From Nitrospiria bacterium (GTDB lineage: Bacteria; Nitrospirota; Nitrospiria; Nitrospirales; UBA8639): 9,203 nt of DNA. The stretch lies in contig JAUIKP010000101.1 of the NCBI GenBank assembly GCA_030430725.1, forward strand, positions 1 through 9,203, written 5' to 3'. A model generated the notes under the pieces. The model made no database searches and had not been told where the DNA came from. It was given only the letters and a program-made list of their open reading frames with translations. Position 1 is the stretch's first letter. The number at the start of each line of letters is the position of its first letter. Both the position numbers and the translations under genes were made by a program. Shown here piece after piece: positions 1-6,839 of this stretch.

Positions 1-88
1 TGATCGCCGTCACAGCTCCCAAGAGCGCTCCACTTAAAAACGCTAACGCCACCGAGCCTGCCGATGCCCCTGAATGATTAGTTGCCAT
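1..88 (-). CDS. YtxH-like small membrane protein, N-terminal fragment (runs off the window)
   Basis: Only the first 29 codons are present; the gene continues beyond the left edge. The protein starts MATNHSGASAGSVALAFLSG and continues as a small-residue-rich hydrophobic segment (about residues 12-29), most likely one membrane span. This Ala/Gly-rich start is typical of YtxH-domain (gas-vesicle-like) proteins, which have one N-terminal membrane helix and a charged helical tail. Its ATG lies inside the last codons of the upstream DUF948 gene (11-base overlap). A strong ribosome site, AAGGAGGG, sits 7 bases before it. DUF948 and YtxH proteins often occur together, which supports the call. The tail that would settle the family is missing. 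No function beyond a membrane or envelope association can be given. Confidence 0.6.
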   Translation of the reverse strand, partial: MATNHSGASAGSVALAFLSGALLGAVTAI

Positions 89-485
89 AGGATGGCCCTC
101 CTTTTTGTTCTTTATGTACACGTTTTCTCACAGTCGAGGTTGCCGCTTTGAGTCCGGCAAGTAAACTGGAAACGCCCACGGCAAGGGCACCCCCCTTCCC
201 GCGAACCGTCTGATGGACCTGGTTCACGGTTTCCCCCACATCTCCAACTGCATGCAAGAAAATGGTGGCCCGATCCATGCCGAGCCTGGCTTGATCGGTT
301 AGAGCTAAAATGTTTTCGTTAGTCCCCTTGACGTCCTTTAATAACCCCGGCAATTCATGATTCAGACGAATCAGCAAGCGTTCTGATTGCCCGACCGTGC
401 GTTTCACTTGAAGAATCATCGGAACCAGATAGCCCACCAAAACCACAAAGGCTACGGCAATGATGATCGCTGCCAAATCCACCAT
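78..485 (-). CDS. DUF948 family membrane-anchored coiled-coil protein
   Basis: A 135-residue protein. Residues 5-25 form one hydrophobic helix (AAIIIAVAFVVLVGYLVPMI). A long amphipathic region follows (about 28-95), rich in Glu, Leu, Asn and Lys, then a basic tail with RKRVHKEQK. This layout of an N-terminal anchor plus coiled-coil-like body is that of DUF948 (YtxG-like) proteins, whose biochemical role is unknown. The gene starts 14 bases after the gatA stop, and its site (AAAGGAT, 496-499 region) overlaps that stop, so it is probably co-transcribed with gatA. It overlaps the next gene (YtxH-like) by 11 bases, and that pairing is common for the family. The family call rests on layout and neighbourhood more than on a single diagnostic motif. 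Confidence 0.75.
   Translation of the reverse strand: MVDLAAIIIAVAFVVLVGYLVPMILQVKRTVGQSERLLIRLNHELPGLLKDVKGTNENILALTDQARLGMDRATIFLHAVGDVGETVNQVHQTVRGKGGALAVGVSSLLAGLKAATSTVRKRVHKEQKGGPSYGN
96..103 (-). promoter_or_regulatory. Ribosome binding site of the YtxH-like gene
   Basis: Read on the minus strand, AAGGAGGG lies 7 bases before the ATG at 88. It falls inside the 3' end of the DUF948 coding sequence and is the strongest Shine-Dalgarno match in the left arm. It fixes the start of the YtxH-like gene despite the 11-base overlap with the upstream gene. Confidence 0.7.
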
Positions 486-499
486 ACTTCGCTATCCTT

Positions 500-1972
500 T
501 CATGTCCGAATCACGGGTCGTTTCATACGCCAGTCCGTGGCTTGTTCATAGGCATAAGCTGCACGCAAGACCATGGCTTCTTCGAACGGACGCCCCATCA
601 ATTGTAATCCGATGGGAAGTCCAATTTTACTCAATCCACAGGGTACAGAAATCGCGGGAAGCCCGGACAAACTTGCAGGAATCGTATAGATGTCGGACAA
701 ATACATCTGTAAGGGATCGTCCAATCGCTCTCCTAATTGAAAAGCTGGCGTCGGCATAACCGGACTCACCAACAAATCGACCTCCTGGAACACGGCATCA
801 AATTCCCGTTGAATCAAAGTGCGAACGGCTTGGGCTTTCCCATAATACGCTTCGTAATATCCCGCACTCAGGGCATACGTTCCCAACATGATACGTCGTT
901 TCACTTCGGGTCCAAAACCTTGCGACCGAGTGCTCCGATACATCTCTGCCAGATCTCGGGACTCTTTGGCACGGAACCCGAATCTGACCCCGTCATAGCG
1001 AGCCAAATTAGAGCTGGCCTCTGCCGTGGCAATGAGGTAATAGGTTGCAATAGCCCGTTCAGTGGAAGGCAATGTCACTTCTCGAATGGTGCCGCCTAGC
1101 TCCTGCAACACCTGTATGGCATCTTGCACCTTCTCGGAGACTTCCGTATCCAGACCCTCGGAAAAATATTCACGTGGCACCCCGATACTGAGTTTTTTGA
1201 TGTCTTTCTTTTTCACGGCTTTGGTAAAATCCGGCAGTTCACGATTGGCGGAAGTGGCATCCATCGGGTCAAATCCGGCAATGACATTCAACAGGATAGC
1301 GGCATCCGTCACGGTTTTGGTAATAGGGCCGATTTGATCCAAGGATGAAGCAAAGGCAACTAATCCATAACGAGATACGCGCCCATAGGTTGGCTTTAAC
1401 CCAACAACCCCGCAACAAGCCGCAGGCTGTCGAATCGACCCTCCGGTATCGGAGCCTAACGCCGCCACACATTCGTCTGCAGCCACTGCCGCCGCCGATC
1501 CTCCACTGGATCCTCCCGGTATAAACTTTTGATTCCACGGATTTCTTGACGGACCGAACACGGAATGTTCCGTGGATGAACCCATGGCAAATTCATCCAG
1601 ATTGGTTTTACCCAGAATCAAGGGTTGGTGGTTTCGAAGACTGCCGACCACGGTGGCGTCATAAGGAGGAACAAAGTTTTCCAACATGCGAGATCCACAA
1701 GTCGTCCGGATCCCTTCTGTACAAATATTATCTTTAATGCCTAAGGGCATGCCCATGAGCGGCTGTGTTTTTCGCCAGGCTTTCAGCCCATCATCAATTG
1801 CTTTGGCTTGTTGAAGTACCGTCTCTTTCGGTGTCAAGGTAATATACGCTTTGATTTTTGGCTCCACCTGATTGAGCCGCAGCAAATAAGACCTAGCGAT
1901 ATCCACAGCACTAATCTCGCCGGCGGTGAATTTAGCTTGAAGCTCTTTTAGCGTAAGTTTAAATAGAGACAT
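500..1972 (-). CDS. gatA: Aspartyl/glutamyl-tRNA(Asn/Gln) amidotransferase subunit A
   Basis: A 490-residue amidase-signature protein, the usual length for GatA. GatA hydrolyses glutamine and supplies ammonia to GatB, which converts misacylated Glu-tRNA(Gln) or Asp-tRNA(Asn) to the correct amide form. The Ser-cisSer-Lys triad is visible and matches the known enzyme: Lys80 in [10 protein letters not shown], Ser155 in [11 protein letters not shown], and Ser179 in [11 protein letters not shown]. The family block [14 protein letters not shown] follows at 191-204. The ATG at 1972 has no clear Shine-Dalgarno sequence (GGGTTTGT precedes it), but conserved GatA sequence begins right after it. The order on the minus strand is gatC, panD, gatA; the gap to panD is 86 bases. 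gatB is not in the window and is presumably elsewhere on the chromosome. Nothing in the sequence suggests loss of activity. Confidence 0.97.
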   Translation of the reverse strand: MSLFKLTLKELQAKFTAGEISAVDIARSYLLRLNQVEPKIKAYITLTPKETVLQQAKAIDDGLKAWRKTQPLMGMPLGIKDNICTEGIRTTCGSRMLENFVPPYDATVVGSLRNHQPLILGKTNLDEFAMGSSTEHSVFGPSRNPWNQKFIPGGSSGGSAAAVAADECVAALGSDTGGSIRQPAACCGVVGLKPTYGRVSRYGLVAFASSLDQIGPITKTVTDAAILLNVIAGFDPMDATSANRELPDFTKAVKKKDIKKLSIGVPREYFSEGLDTEVSEKVQDAIQVLQELGGTIREVTLPSTERAIATYYLIATAEASSNLARYDGVRFGFRAKESRDLAEMYRSTRSQGFGPEVKRRIMLGTYALSAGYYEAYYGKAQAVRTLIQREFDAVFQEVDLLVSPVMPTPAFQLGERLDDPLQMYLSDIYTIPASLSGLPAISVPCGLSKIGLPIGLQLMGRPFEEAMVLRAAYAYEQATDWRMKRPVIRT

Positions 1973-2058
1973 ACAAACCCGATTCTGGGATTAGTGGGTA
2001 AAAGGAAATGGAAAGAAAAAGGCCTTCAACCGGAGCAACCCGTTCCCACGGGAGATGA

Positions 2059-2406
2059 TTACTTTGCTTTATTCTGGTGATCCACTTGGATAACTTGAGG
2101 GACGTGCCGTTTAGCTTCTTCGTCATTGAATAATTCATAACAAAAAATAATGACCTTATCGCCAATCACTCCCAATCTAGCCGTGGGACCATTTAAAATG
2201 ATCTCTCCCCTGCCCCGCGTCCCTGGAAGCGCATACGTCGAAAAACGCTCTCCATTATTCAAATTGGATACCATCACCGCTTCATAGGGCATAATACCCG
2301 CCCTCTCCATCAAGTCTTCGTCAATCGTTAAACTTCCTTCATACTCCAAACTGGATCCGGTGACAGTCGCCCGGTGAATTTTACATCGTAACAGTTGTCG
2401 ATACAT
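2059..2406 (-). CDS. panD: Aspartate 1-decarboxylase (pyruvoyl-dependent)
   Basis: A 115-residue PanD proenzyme. It decarboxylates L-aspartate to beta-alanine for pantothenate and CoA synthesis. The chain self-cleaves between Gly24 and Ser25 (EYEGSLTID), and Ser25 becomes the pyruvoyl group. Residues known to matter in the E. coli enzyme are at identical positions: Lys9, His11, Arg54, Thr57, Tyr58 and Asn72. The start ATG at 2406 follows AAGGA with a short 4-base spacer. The gene lies between gatC (50-base gap) and gatA (86-base gap) on the same strand, which is an unusual place for panD. After the canonical domain the C-terminus (about residues 95-115) is basic and polar. A 5-bp hairpin follows its stop at 2039-2052. 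No panB, panC or PanD maturation factor gene is nearby. Confidence 0.97.
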   Translation of the reverse strand: MYRQLLRCKIHRATVTGSSLEYEGSLTIDEDLMERAGIMPYEAVMVSNLNNGERFSTYALPGTRGRGEIILNGPTARLGVIGDKVIIFCYELFNDEEAKRHVPQVIQVDHQNKAK

Positions 2407-2456
2407 TTTTTCCTTGCCATTCTCAAGCCGTGCGTTTTGAGTGAATCGCGTGGGCT

Positions 2457-2750
2457 CTATTTTTCTAAAATATTGGGGACGACAAAAAACCCATTATGTG
2501 ACTCTGGGGCATTGGCCAAGGCCTTTTCAACCGGCAAGCATTCGCGTGGGGTATCCTCACGTAACACCGGTTCCTCTTGAGCGACGGAAGCCGTGAGAGG
2601 GACGCCCTCCGTCGACACCCCCTGCAATTGGTCCACATACGATAAAATATGACTCAATTGGTCTGCAAACAAGGGTTTTTCCGCTTCCGTTAAGTCTAAG
2701 CGAGCCAATTGGGCAACATATTCGACTTCTTTTTGGGTAATGGAGGCCAT
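2457..2750 (-). CDS. gatC: Aspartyl/glutamyl-tRNA(Asn/Gln) amidotransferase subunit C
   Basis: A 97-residue GatC, the normal size. GatC wraps around the GatA-GatB interface and stabilises the amidotransferase; it has no active site. The diagnostic N-terminal helix is present (EVEYVAQLARLDLTEAE, residues 8-24). A helix (FADQLSHILSYVDQL) follows, then a proline-rich extended segment with the typical LREDTPREC motif (68-76), and the C-terminus FFVVPNILEK matches the family's FxVPRVIE-type ending. The ATG at 2750 is preceded by AAGGAA with about a 6-base spacer. It is the first gene of the gatC-panD-gatA run. The 175 bases between it and radC probably hold its promoter, but no convincing hexamer pair was found there. 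Confidence 0.96.
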   Translation of the reverse strand: MASITQKEVEYVAQLARLDLTEAEKPLFADQLSHILSYVDQLQGVSTEGVPLTASVAQEEPVLREDTPRECLPVEKALANAPESHNGFFVVPNILEK

Positions 2751-2925
2751 AATTGTTCCTTATGAAATCAGGAATTAGAAAAACATGAGGACACTGCAAG
2801 CGGAAACTACCGATTACCACGTATTTTTACCATGAATTTCTCATGAAAAGCTACTCAGAACAGAAGTTGAACCAGCCGTGAAAAACGGGGAGGTCAAGAA
2901 AATCTAGAGAAAGAAGCGGAGGCCA

Positions 2926-3648
2926 TCAAGGATCAAATGTGGGAGTTGAAGAAAGAAGAAAACCTTCGTCCGCAAAACTCACATAGCGCCCATCTCCAAT
3001 AACAATATGATCCAATACCCGGATACCCAAAATTTCTCCTGCTGCGATGAGTCGACGTGTTAAGGCATGATCCTCCTCGCTGGGGTGAGGGTCGCCACTT
3101 GGATGATTATGGACAAAAATGACTGCCGCGGCAGATTCTCGTACGGCCAGGTTAAACACTTCCCTCGGATGAACAATGCTCACCGTCAGACTTCCCTCGG
3201 AGATGGTGACATCTCGAATAAGCCCATGTTTGGCATCTAACAACAGTGCCTTAAAGACCTCGTGCCTAAGATCTCGTAAGAGAGGATAGTAGTGCCGATA
3301 AATATCTTGGCTCTGATGAATCCGTAATCCTGCAGTTAACGGGACAGCCAAGGCCCGTTTTCCCAACTCAACCGCCGCCAGAATCTGAGCGGCCTTTGCT
3401 GGACCAATACCTGGAACAACACACAGTTCTTGCAAGCTTCGATTGGCCAAACCCCTCAGTCCATTAAGCCGAGTGAGGAGGTCCAATGCCACATCCACTG
3501 CCGAAGAATCGGGTCGACCAATTCGTAGTAAGATGGCCACTAGTTGGGCATCTGATAATCCCTGAGCGCCACTGTTCAGGAGAAGTTCACGGGGGCGTTC
3601 CTTTTCAGGCCAGGATTGAATGCCTTTTTTGAGCTGCGGGTCATTCAT
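2926..3648 (-). CDS. radC: RadC family (UPF0758) JAB/MPN-domain protein
   Basis: A 240-residue RadC-like protein. Residues 75-90 form a helix-hairpin-helix (CVVPGIGPAKAAQI). The C-terminal half is a JAB1/MPN domain with a complete JAMM metal site: Glu130 (RHEVF) and His180, His182, Ser190 and Asp193 (HNHPSGDPHPSEED). The name comes from an old E. coli repair phenotype that was later reassigned; the true role is unresolved, and the metal site suggests a metallopeptidase fold. The frame is open up to a TTG at 3717, which would add 23 residues. I prefer the ATG at 3648, because the conserved family start follows it closely and because the TTG belongs to a promoter -35 box. It is divergent from rsmD and upstream of gatC on the same strand. 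Confidence 0.93.
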   Translation of the reverse strand: MNDPQLKKGIQSWPEKERPRELLLNSGAQGLSDAQLVAILLRIGRPDSSAVDVALDLLTRLNGLRGLANRSLQELCVVPGIGPAKAAQILAAVELGKRALAVPLTAGLRIHQSQDIYRHYYPLLRDLRHEVFKALLLDAKHGLIRDVTISEGSLTVSIVHPREVFNLAVRESAAAVIFVHNHPSGDPHPSEEDHALTRRLIAAGEILGIRVLDHIVIGDGRYVSFADEGFLLSSTPTFDP

Positions 3649-3687
3649 ACCCAAGGTACCAGGGTAGGTAATACGAGCATGCGGTGA

Positions 3688-3717
3688 ACTATACGCAGCT
3701 AATTTTCGCCCCGTCAA
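3688..3717 (-). promoter_or_regulatory. Sigma70-type promoter for radC
   Basis: On the minus strand TTGACG (3717-3712) is followed by an 18-base spacer and TATAGT (3693-3688). Each hexamer differs from consensus at one position. Transcription would begin near 3681, about 33 bases before the ATG at 3648. It lies in the radC/rsmD divergent gap. Its placement argues against the longer TTG-started radC frame. Judged by eye only. Confidence 0.6.
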
Positions 3718-3790
3718 AAGCCATGCTTCCCATCCTGTTTAGTGAGATTATTGTTGAGGTTTCCAGAACTATGATATCGTCCGCGTGCAT

Positions 3791-4387
3791 ATGAAACCAT
3801 CTTCGATCAGGATCATTGCAGGGCAATTTAAAGGTCGAACAATCCCTACTCTTCCCGGGCGAACGACCCGTCCCACCTCCCAGCGAGCCAGGGAAGCGCT
3901 GTTTTCTATCCTGGGTGGCCAGATTCAGGATGCCACGGTAGTTGACCTGTTCGCGGGAACAGGAGCGGTCGGACTTGAAGCCTTAAGCCGGGGGGCGACA
4001 AAGGCGCTCTTTGTTGAGCAAAATCCATTGGCCGGAGCAAGTATTCAGCGGATGCTTACCCAACTTAAGATTCGCTCATCAAACCGGGTCCTCATTGAGG
4101 ATGTGGCACTCGCCATACAAAATCCAATTTTGGTAGGATGGCGTCCGTTTGACATGATATTCTTGGACCCACCTTACCGGCTCCCGAATGTTCAACAGAT
4201 ATTACATCAATTAGAGGAAGCGGACGTCATCGCCTCGAACGGCCGAATCATTTATGAACATTTTCATAAAACCGCTCCTCCGATTCCCCTCGGGAAATGG
4301 TCGCTCCTCCGTACCGCCCGATATGGGGATACGGCATTTACGTTTTACCGACCTTTGCCTCCGACAAAAGAAGATTTGGACCAATGA
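3791..4387 (+). CDS. rsmD: 16S rRNA (guanine(966)-N(2))-methyltransferase
   Basis: A 198-residue Rossmann-fold methyltransferase that methylates N2 of G966 in 16S rRNA, using S-adenosylmethionine. The N-terminus RIIAGQFKGR and RPTSQRAREALFSIL (about 28-41) is the family signature. The SAM loop is VVDLFAGTGAVGLEALSRGA (50-69), and the catalytic N4/N2-type motif DPPY is at 126-129. The ending YGDTAFTFY (178-186) is also typical. A GTG at 3785 could add two residues; I chose the ATG at 3791. Neither has a clear Shine-Dalgarno site. A 7-residue ORF (3771-3794) overlaps this ATG as ATGA, so translation may be coupled. The stop overlaps the coaD start by 4 bases; the rsmD-coaD pairing is conserved across many bacteria. 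Confidence 0.95.
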   Translation: MKPSSIRIIAGQFKGRTIPTLPGRTTRPTSQRAREALFSILGGQIQDATVVDLFAGTGAVGLEALSRGATKALFVEQNPLAGASIQRMLTQLKIRSSNRVLIEDVALAIQNPILVGWRPFDMIFLDPPYRLPNVQQILHQLEEADVIASNGRIIYEHFHKTAPPIPLGKWSLLRTARYGDTAFTFYRPLPPTKEDLDQ

Positions 4388-4872
4388 CCATTGGCATTTA
4401 TCCAGGCACGTTTGATCCTATTACACGGGGCCATACGGATGTCATTGCTCGAAGCCTCAGGCTGGTCGAGCAGGTGATCGTCGCTGTGGCTCCCAACCCT
4501 CGAAAAGCCCCTTTGTTCGACCTGGATGAGCGAGTCCAATTGGCAAAAATCGCCACAAGCGACCTGAAGGGAGTCACGGTTGAACCGTTTGATGGCTTAC
4601 TGGTGAATTACGTCAGGAAACGCGGGGCTTTGGCTATTATCCGTGGACTAAGAGCCGTGTCGGATTTCGAACATGAATTTCAAATGGCCCTACTGAATCG
4701 AAAACTAGACTCGAGCCTGGAAACGGTCTTTCTGATGTCGAGCGAGGAATTTTCGTATCTCACCTCCAGCATGGTCAAAGAAGTGGCCTCGGTTGGTGGT
4801 CCCCTCCACCATTTCCTTCACCCCGAGGTAGCCGAATGGCTCCAGGGTCGATTACGGAGAAATGCCAAATGA
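4384..4872 (+). CDS. coaD: Pantetheine-phosphate adenylyltransferase (PPAT)
   Basis: A 162-residue enzyme of the nucleotidyltransferase superfamily. It joins ATP and 4'-phosphopantetheine to give dephospho-CoA, the penultimate step of CoA synthesis, in the cytoplasm. Visible motifs are GIYPGTFDPITRGH (4-17, with the T/HxGH nucleotide motif ending at His17), Lys41 near the phosphate-binding segment, IIRGLRAVSDFEHEF (85-99, with Arg87, Arg90 and Glu98), and SYLTSSMVKEVA (124-135), the counterpart of ISSTLVREVA. The length is normal. The ATG is set by the conserved start and overlaps the rsmD stop (ATGA). Its own stop overlaps the next gene the same way, pointing to translational coupling through the three-gene operon. 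A longer frame upstream exists but lies inside rsmD and lacks family sequence. Confidence 0.97.
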   Translation: MTIGIYPGTFDPITRGHTDVIARSLRLVEQVIVAVAPNPRKAPLFDLDERVQLAKIATSDLKGVTVEPFDGLLVNYVRKRGALAIIRGLRAVSDFEHEFQMALLNRKLDSSLETVFLMSSEEFSYLTSSMVKEVASVGGPLHHFLHPEVAEWLQGRLRRNAK

Positions 4873-6062
4873 AACTTGCCTCACGAACGACCCGCATTAC
4901 CCCCTCCCCCACATTGCAACTCTCCGCAACCGTGAAAGCCCTGGTCGCGCAAGGGCAGCAAGTCTTCGATTTTACAGCAGGCGAACCTTCTTTCGATTCT
5001 CCCGAAGAGGCCAAAGAGGCAGCCTACGAAGCCATTCGCTCCGGCTTTACCAAATATACGGCCGTGACGGGGATCGATGATTTAAAAGAGGCCATCATTG
5101 AAAAATTTCAGCGTGACCAGGGCCTGACCTACTCCCGATCACAAATCCTGGTGTCCTGTGGGGCGAAACACACATTATTTAATCTCGCACTGGCTGTATT
5201 TGAAACCGACGATGAAGTTCTCATTCCCGCTCCCTACTGGGTCTCTTATCCCGAACAAATACTCGTAGCAGACGCCAAGCCTGTGATTTTTCCCACGTCC
5301 GAATCCTCCGGTTATGCCATTAACGTGAAAGCGCTGGAATCCGCCATCACTGATCGCACAAAAGCGATCATTCTGAACTCACCGTGCAATCCGACCGGCA
5401 GTATGTATGATCGACAAACCCTGGAGGGCATTGCTCAATTGGCCCTTCAACATAATCTGCTTATCATCTCTGATGAAATTTACGAAAAGATGGTGTACGA
5501 TCAACATCGACACTATAGTATCGCATCGCTCGGTACAGACATCGCTAAGCACACCATTATTGTGAATGGGGTGTCCAAAAGCTACTCTATGACAGGATGG
5601 CGGATTGGGTATGCCGCCGGCCCGGAGAAGCTAATCAAAGCCATGGGAGACATTCAAAGCCAAAGCACCTCGAATCCGAGTTCCATCTCCCAAAAGGCAG
5701 CAATTGGCGCCCTCCGAAACTCTGATGCGTTCATTCAACATATGGTGAAAGAGTTGGAGATTCGACGAAAGGCCATTGTTGAGGGGTTAAATCGGATTCC
5801 GGGCATTCACTGCCCTATGCCTGCAGGCGCATTTTATGCGTTTCCCAGCGTTGGGCAACTCCTGGGCCGACGCTTCCAGGGAGAGACCTTATCCACTCCG
5901 TTGTCTTTTGCCAATTTTTTTCTCAAAGAAGCTCAAGTGGCGTGCGTCCCTGGGGAACCATTTGGAAGCCCCACGCATCTACGGTTTTCCTATACCGGAA
6001 CATTAGAGGTGATTGAGGAGGGGTTGCAACATCTTTCCGAGGCCGTGGCCAAACTTGAATAG
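4869..6062 (+). CDS. Class I (I-beta) aspartate-type aminotransferase
   Basis: A 397-residue PLP-dependent aminotransferase. The lysine that binds PLP is Lys237 in VSKSYSMTGWRIGYAAGP. Other active-site residues are Trp124 (YWVSYP), Asn174 (NPTGS), Asp202 and Tyr205 (SDEIYE), and Arg372 (LRFSYTG), which binds the substrate carboxylate. Thr15 and Lys100 (SCGAKHTLFN) align, by my reading, with residues of the Thermus thermophilus enzyme that recognise acidic substrates. Aspartate/2-oxoglutarate transamination is therefore the best call. Some I-beta enzymes also act on prephenate, which is possible here. The start ATG at 4869 overlaps the coaD stop (ATGA); a GTG- or ATG-extended frame would invade coaD. 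It is the last gene of the rsmD operon. No clear terminator was found after it. Confidence 0.9.
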   Translation: MKLASRTTRITPSPTLQLSATVKALVAQGQQVFDFTAGEPSFDSPEEAKEAAYEAIRSGFTKYTAVTGIDDLKEAIIEKFQRDQGLTYSRSQILVSCGAKHTLFNLALAVFETDDEVLIPAPYWVSYPEQILVADAKPVIFPTSESSGYAINVKALESAITDRTKAIILNSPCNPTGSMYDRQTLEGIAQLALQHNLLIISDEIYEKMVYDQHRHYSIASLGTDIAKHTIIVNGVSKSYSMTGWRIGYAAGPEKLIKAMGDIQSQSTSNPSSISQKAAIGALRNSDAFIQHMVKELEIRRKAIVEGLNRIPGIHCPMPAGAFYAFPSVGQLLGRRFQGETLSTPLSFANFFLKEAQVACVPGEPFGSPTHLRFSYTGTLEVIEEGLQHLSEAVAKLE

Positions 6063-6115
6063 CCTATTCCTCCCCGGCTGGGGCTCATTTATTTCAATCC
6101 AAGCCCTACCAAATC

Positions 6116-6143
6116 TTGACCTGAATAAAATCAGCCTTATTCT
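6116..6143 (+). promoter_or_regulatory. Possible sigma70 promoter for fmdB
   Basis: TTGACC (6116-6121) and TATTCT (6138-6143) are separated by 16 bases. They lie in the 136-base gap between the aminotransferase and fmdB. The -35 box is good and the -10 box moderate. Transcription would start near 6150, about 50 bases before the GTG. Assigned by eye only. Confidence 0.4.
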
Positions 6144-6198
6144 ATTAGCATATGCTTATCATTCCGCTTAATTGACGTATATTCTCTGGAGGTACACC

Positions 6199-6648
6199 GT
6201 GCCCATTTATGAATATCAATGCACCGGTAGTGGTGAACGGTTTGAAATTCAACAAAAAATGTCGGATCCGTCTATTCAAACCTGCGATCAATTATCCTGT
6301 GGTTGTGGAAAAGCTGTACCTGTCACAAAAGTCATCTCAGCTCCCGCGATCATGTTCAAAGGATCCGGATGGTATGTCACGGACTACTCAGAGAAGCTCA
6401 AAGAGCCTGAAAGTAAATCAGAGAATAAAGGGAAGCCCGCTGACTCCAGCACCGGCGAATCTAAAACCGACAACAAGACCGCCTCGTCCAGTTCTGATAG
6501 TGGGTCCAGTACAACATCCTCAACATCCGCATCGTCTCCCTCTTCCACTGGGTCCACGGGATCCGGGACAACTTCGGGATCAGGGACATCGTCCGGTTCC
6601 AAGGCCTCTACGGGGTCCGGCGCCTCTTCGTCCAGCAGTACATCCTAA
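6199..6648 (+). CDS. FmdB-family zinc-ribbon protein with serine-rich tail
   Basis: A 149-residue protein. It starts at a GTG preceded by GGAGG with a 6-base spacer, giving the family start MPIYEYQC; a longer frame from 6172 lacks such a site. Residues 1-65 are the FmdB (CxxC_CXXC_SSSS) putative regulatory domain and include the hallmark FKGSGWYVTDYS (53-64). The first zinc knuckle is unusual: the expected C-x-x-C-G reads C8-T-G-S11-G, so the second cysteine is replaced by serine. The second knuckle has three cysteines (C29, C34, C36) with altered spacing. Residues about 70-149 are charged and then almost pure Ser/Thr/Gly, so probably disordered. FmdB proteins were first linked to formamidase regulation, but no function is established for most. 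It has its own promoter candidate and is likely monocistronic. Confidence 0.88.
   Translation: MPIYEYQCTGSGERFEIQQKMSDPSIQTCDQLSCGCGKAVPVTKVISAPAIMFKGSGWYVTDYSEKLKEPESKSENKGKPADSSTGESKTDNKTASSSSDSGSSTTSSTSASSPSSTGSTGSGTTSGSGTSSGSKASTGSGASSSSSTS
6436..6645 (+). repeat. Low-complexity Ser/Thr/Gly-coding tract in fmdB
   Basis: The 3' half of fmdB codes for a run of Ser, Thr, Gly and Ala with a little Lys and Asp (residues about 80-149). At the DNA level short units such as TCC, GGGTCC and GGATC(C/A)GGGAC recur imperfectly, for instance in the 6550-6590 stretch. It is a composition-driven tract with no fixed repeat unit and could vary in length by slippage. The protein segment is predicted to be unstructured. 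Confidence 0.7.
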
Positions 6649-6839
6649 CCCTTCACACTGATGCACTGGCCGGGGCAACTGCGCAGCAATTCCAACATTC
6701 ACCGAAATGCTGTCCCCAGAATTACCCGGCCAAAATTTCAGCCCGGACTCCCTAAACCCTCCCAAAATACATTTCCATCCATAACAATCATCCGCCAATC
6801 GCAACGACAATGCTGTGTACCCACAAGGAGTTGCGACTC

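Noticed and set aside
460..1737. Several plus-strand frames of 60-120 codons opposite gatA
   Set aside because: They are antisense to gatA, whose full catalytic triad is visible, and they have no domain pattern or ribosome site.
2557..2820. Minus-strand frame of 87 codons overlapping gatC
   Set aside because: It is in a different frame from the clearly recognisable gatC, and its product looks random.
3649..3717. N-terminal extension of radC from a TTG
   Set aside because: The TTG falls in a promoter -35 box and the extra 23 residues do not look like RadC.
3747..3790. Plus-strand promoter for rsmD (TATGAT at 3770)
   Set aside because: No -35 box at a proper distance could be found, so the site is not supported.
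6061..6090. Terminator after the aminotransferase (CCCC-GGCT-GGGG)
   Set aside because: The stem is only 4 bp and no T-run follows directly; alternative pairings compete.
6580..6810. Minus-strand frame with several Cys and Trp residues, checked as a ferredoxin
   Set aside because: There is no CxxCxxC cluster in any minus frame, and it partly overlaps the fmdB tail.
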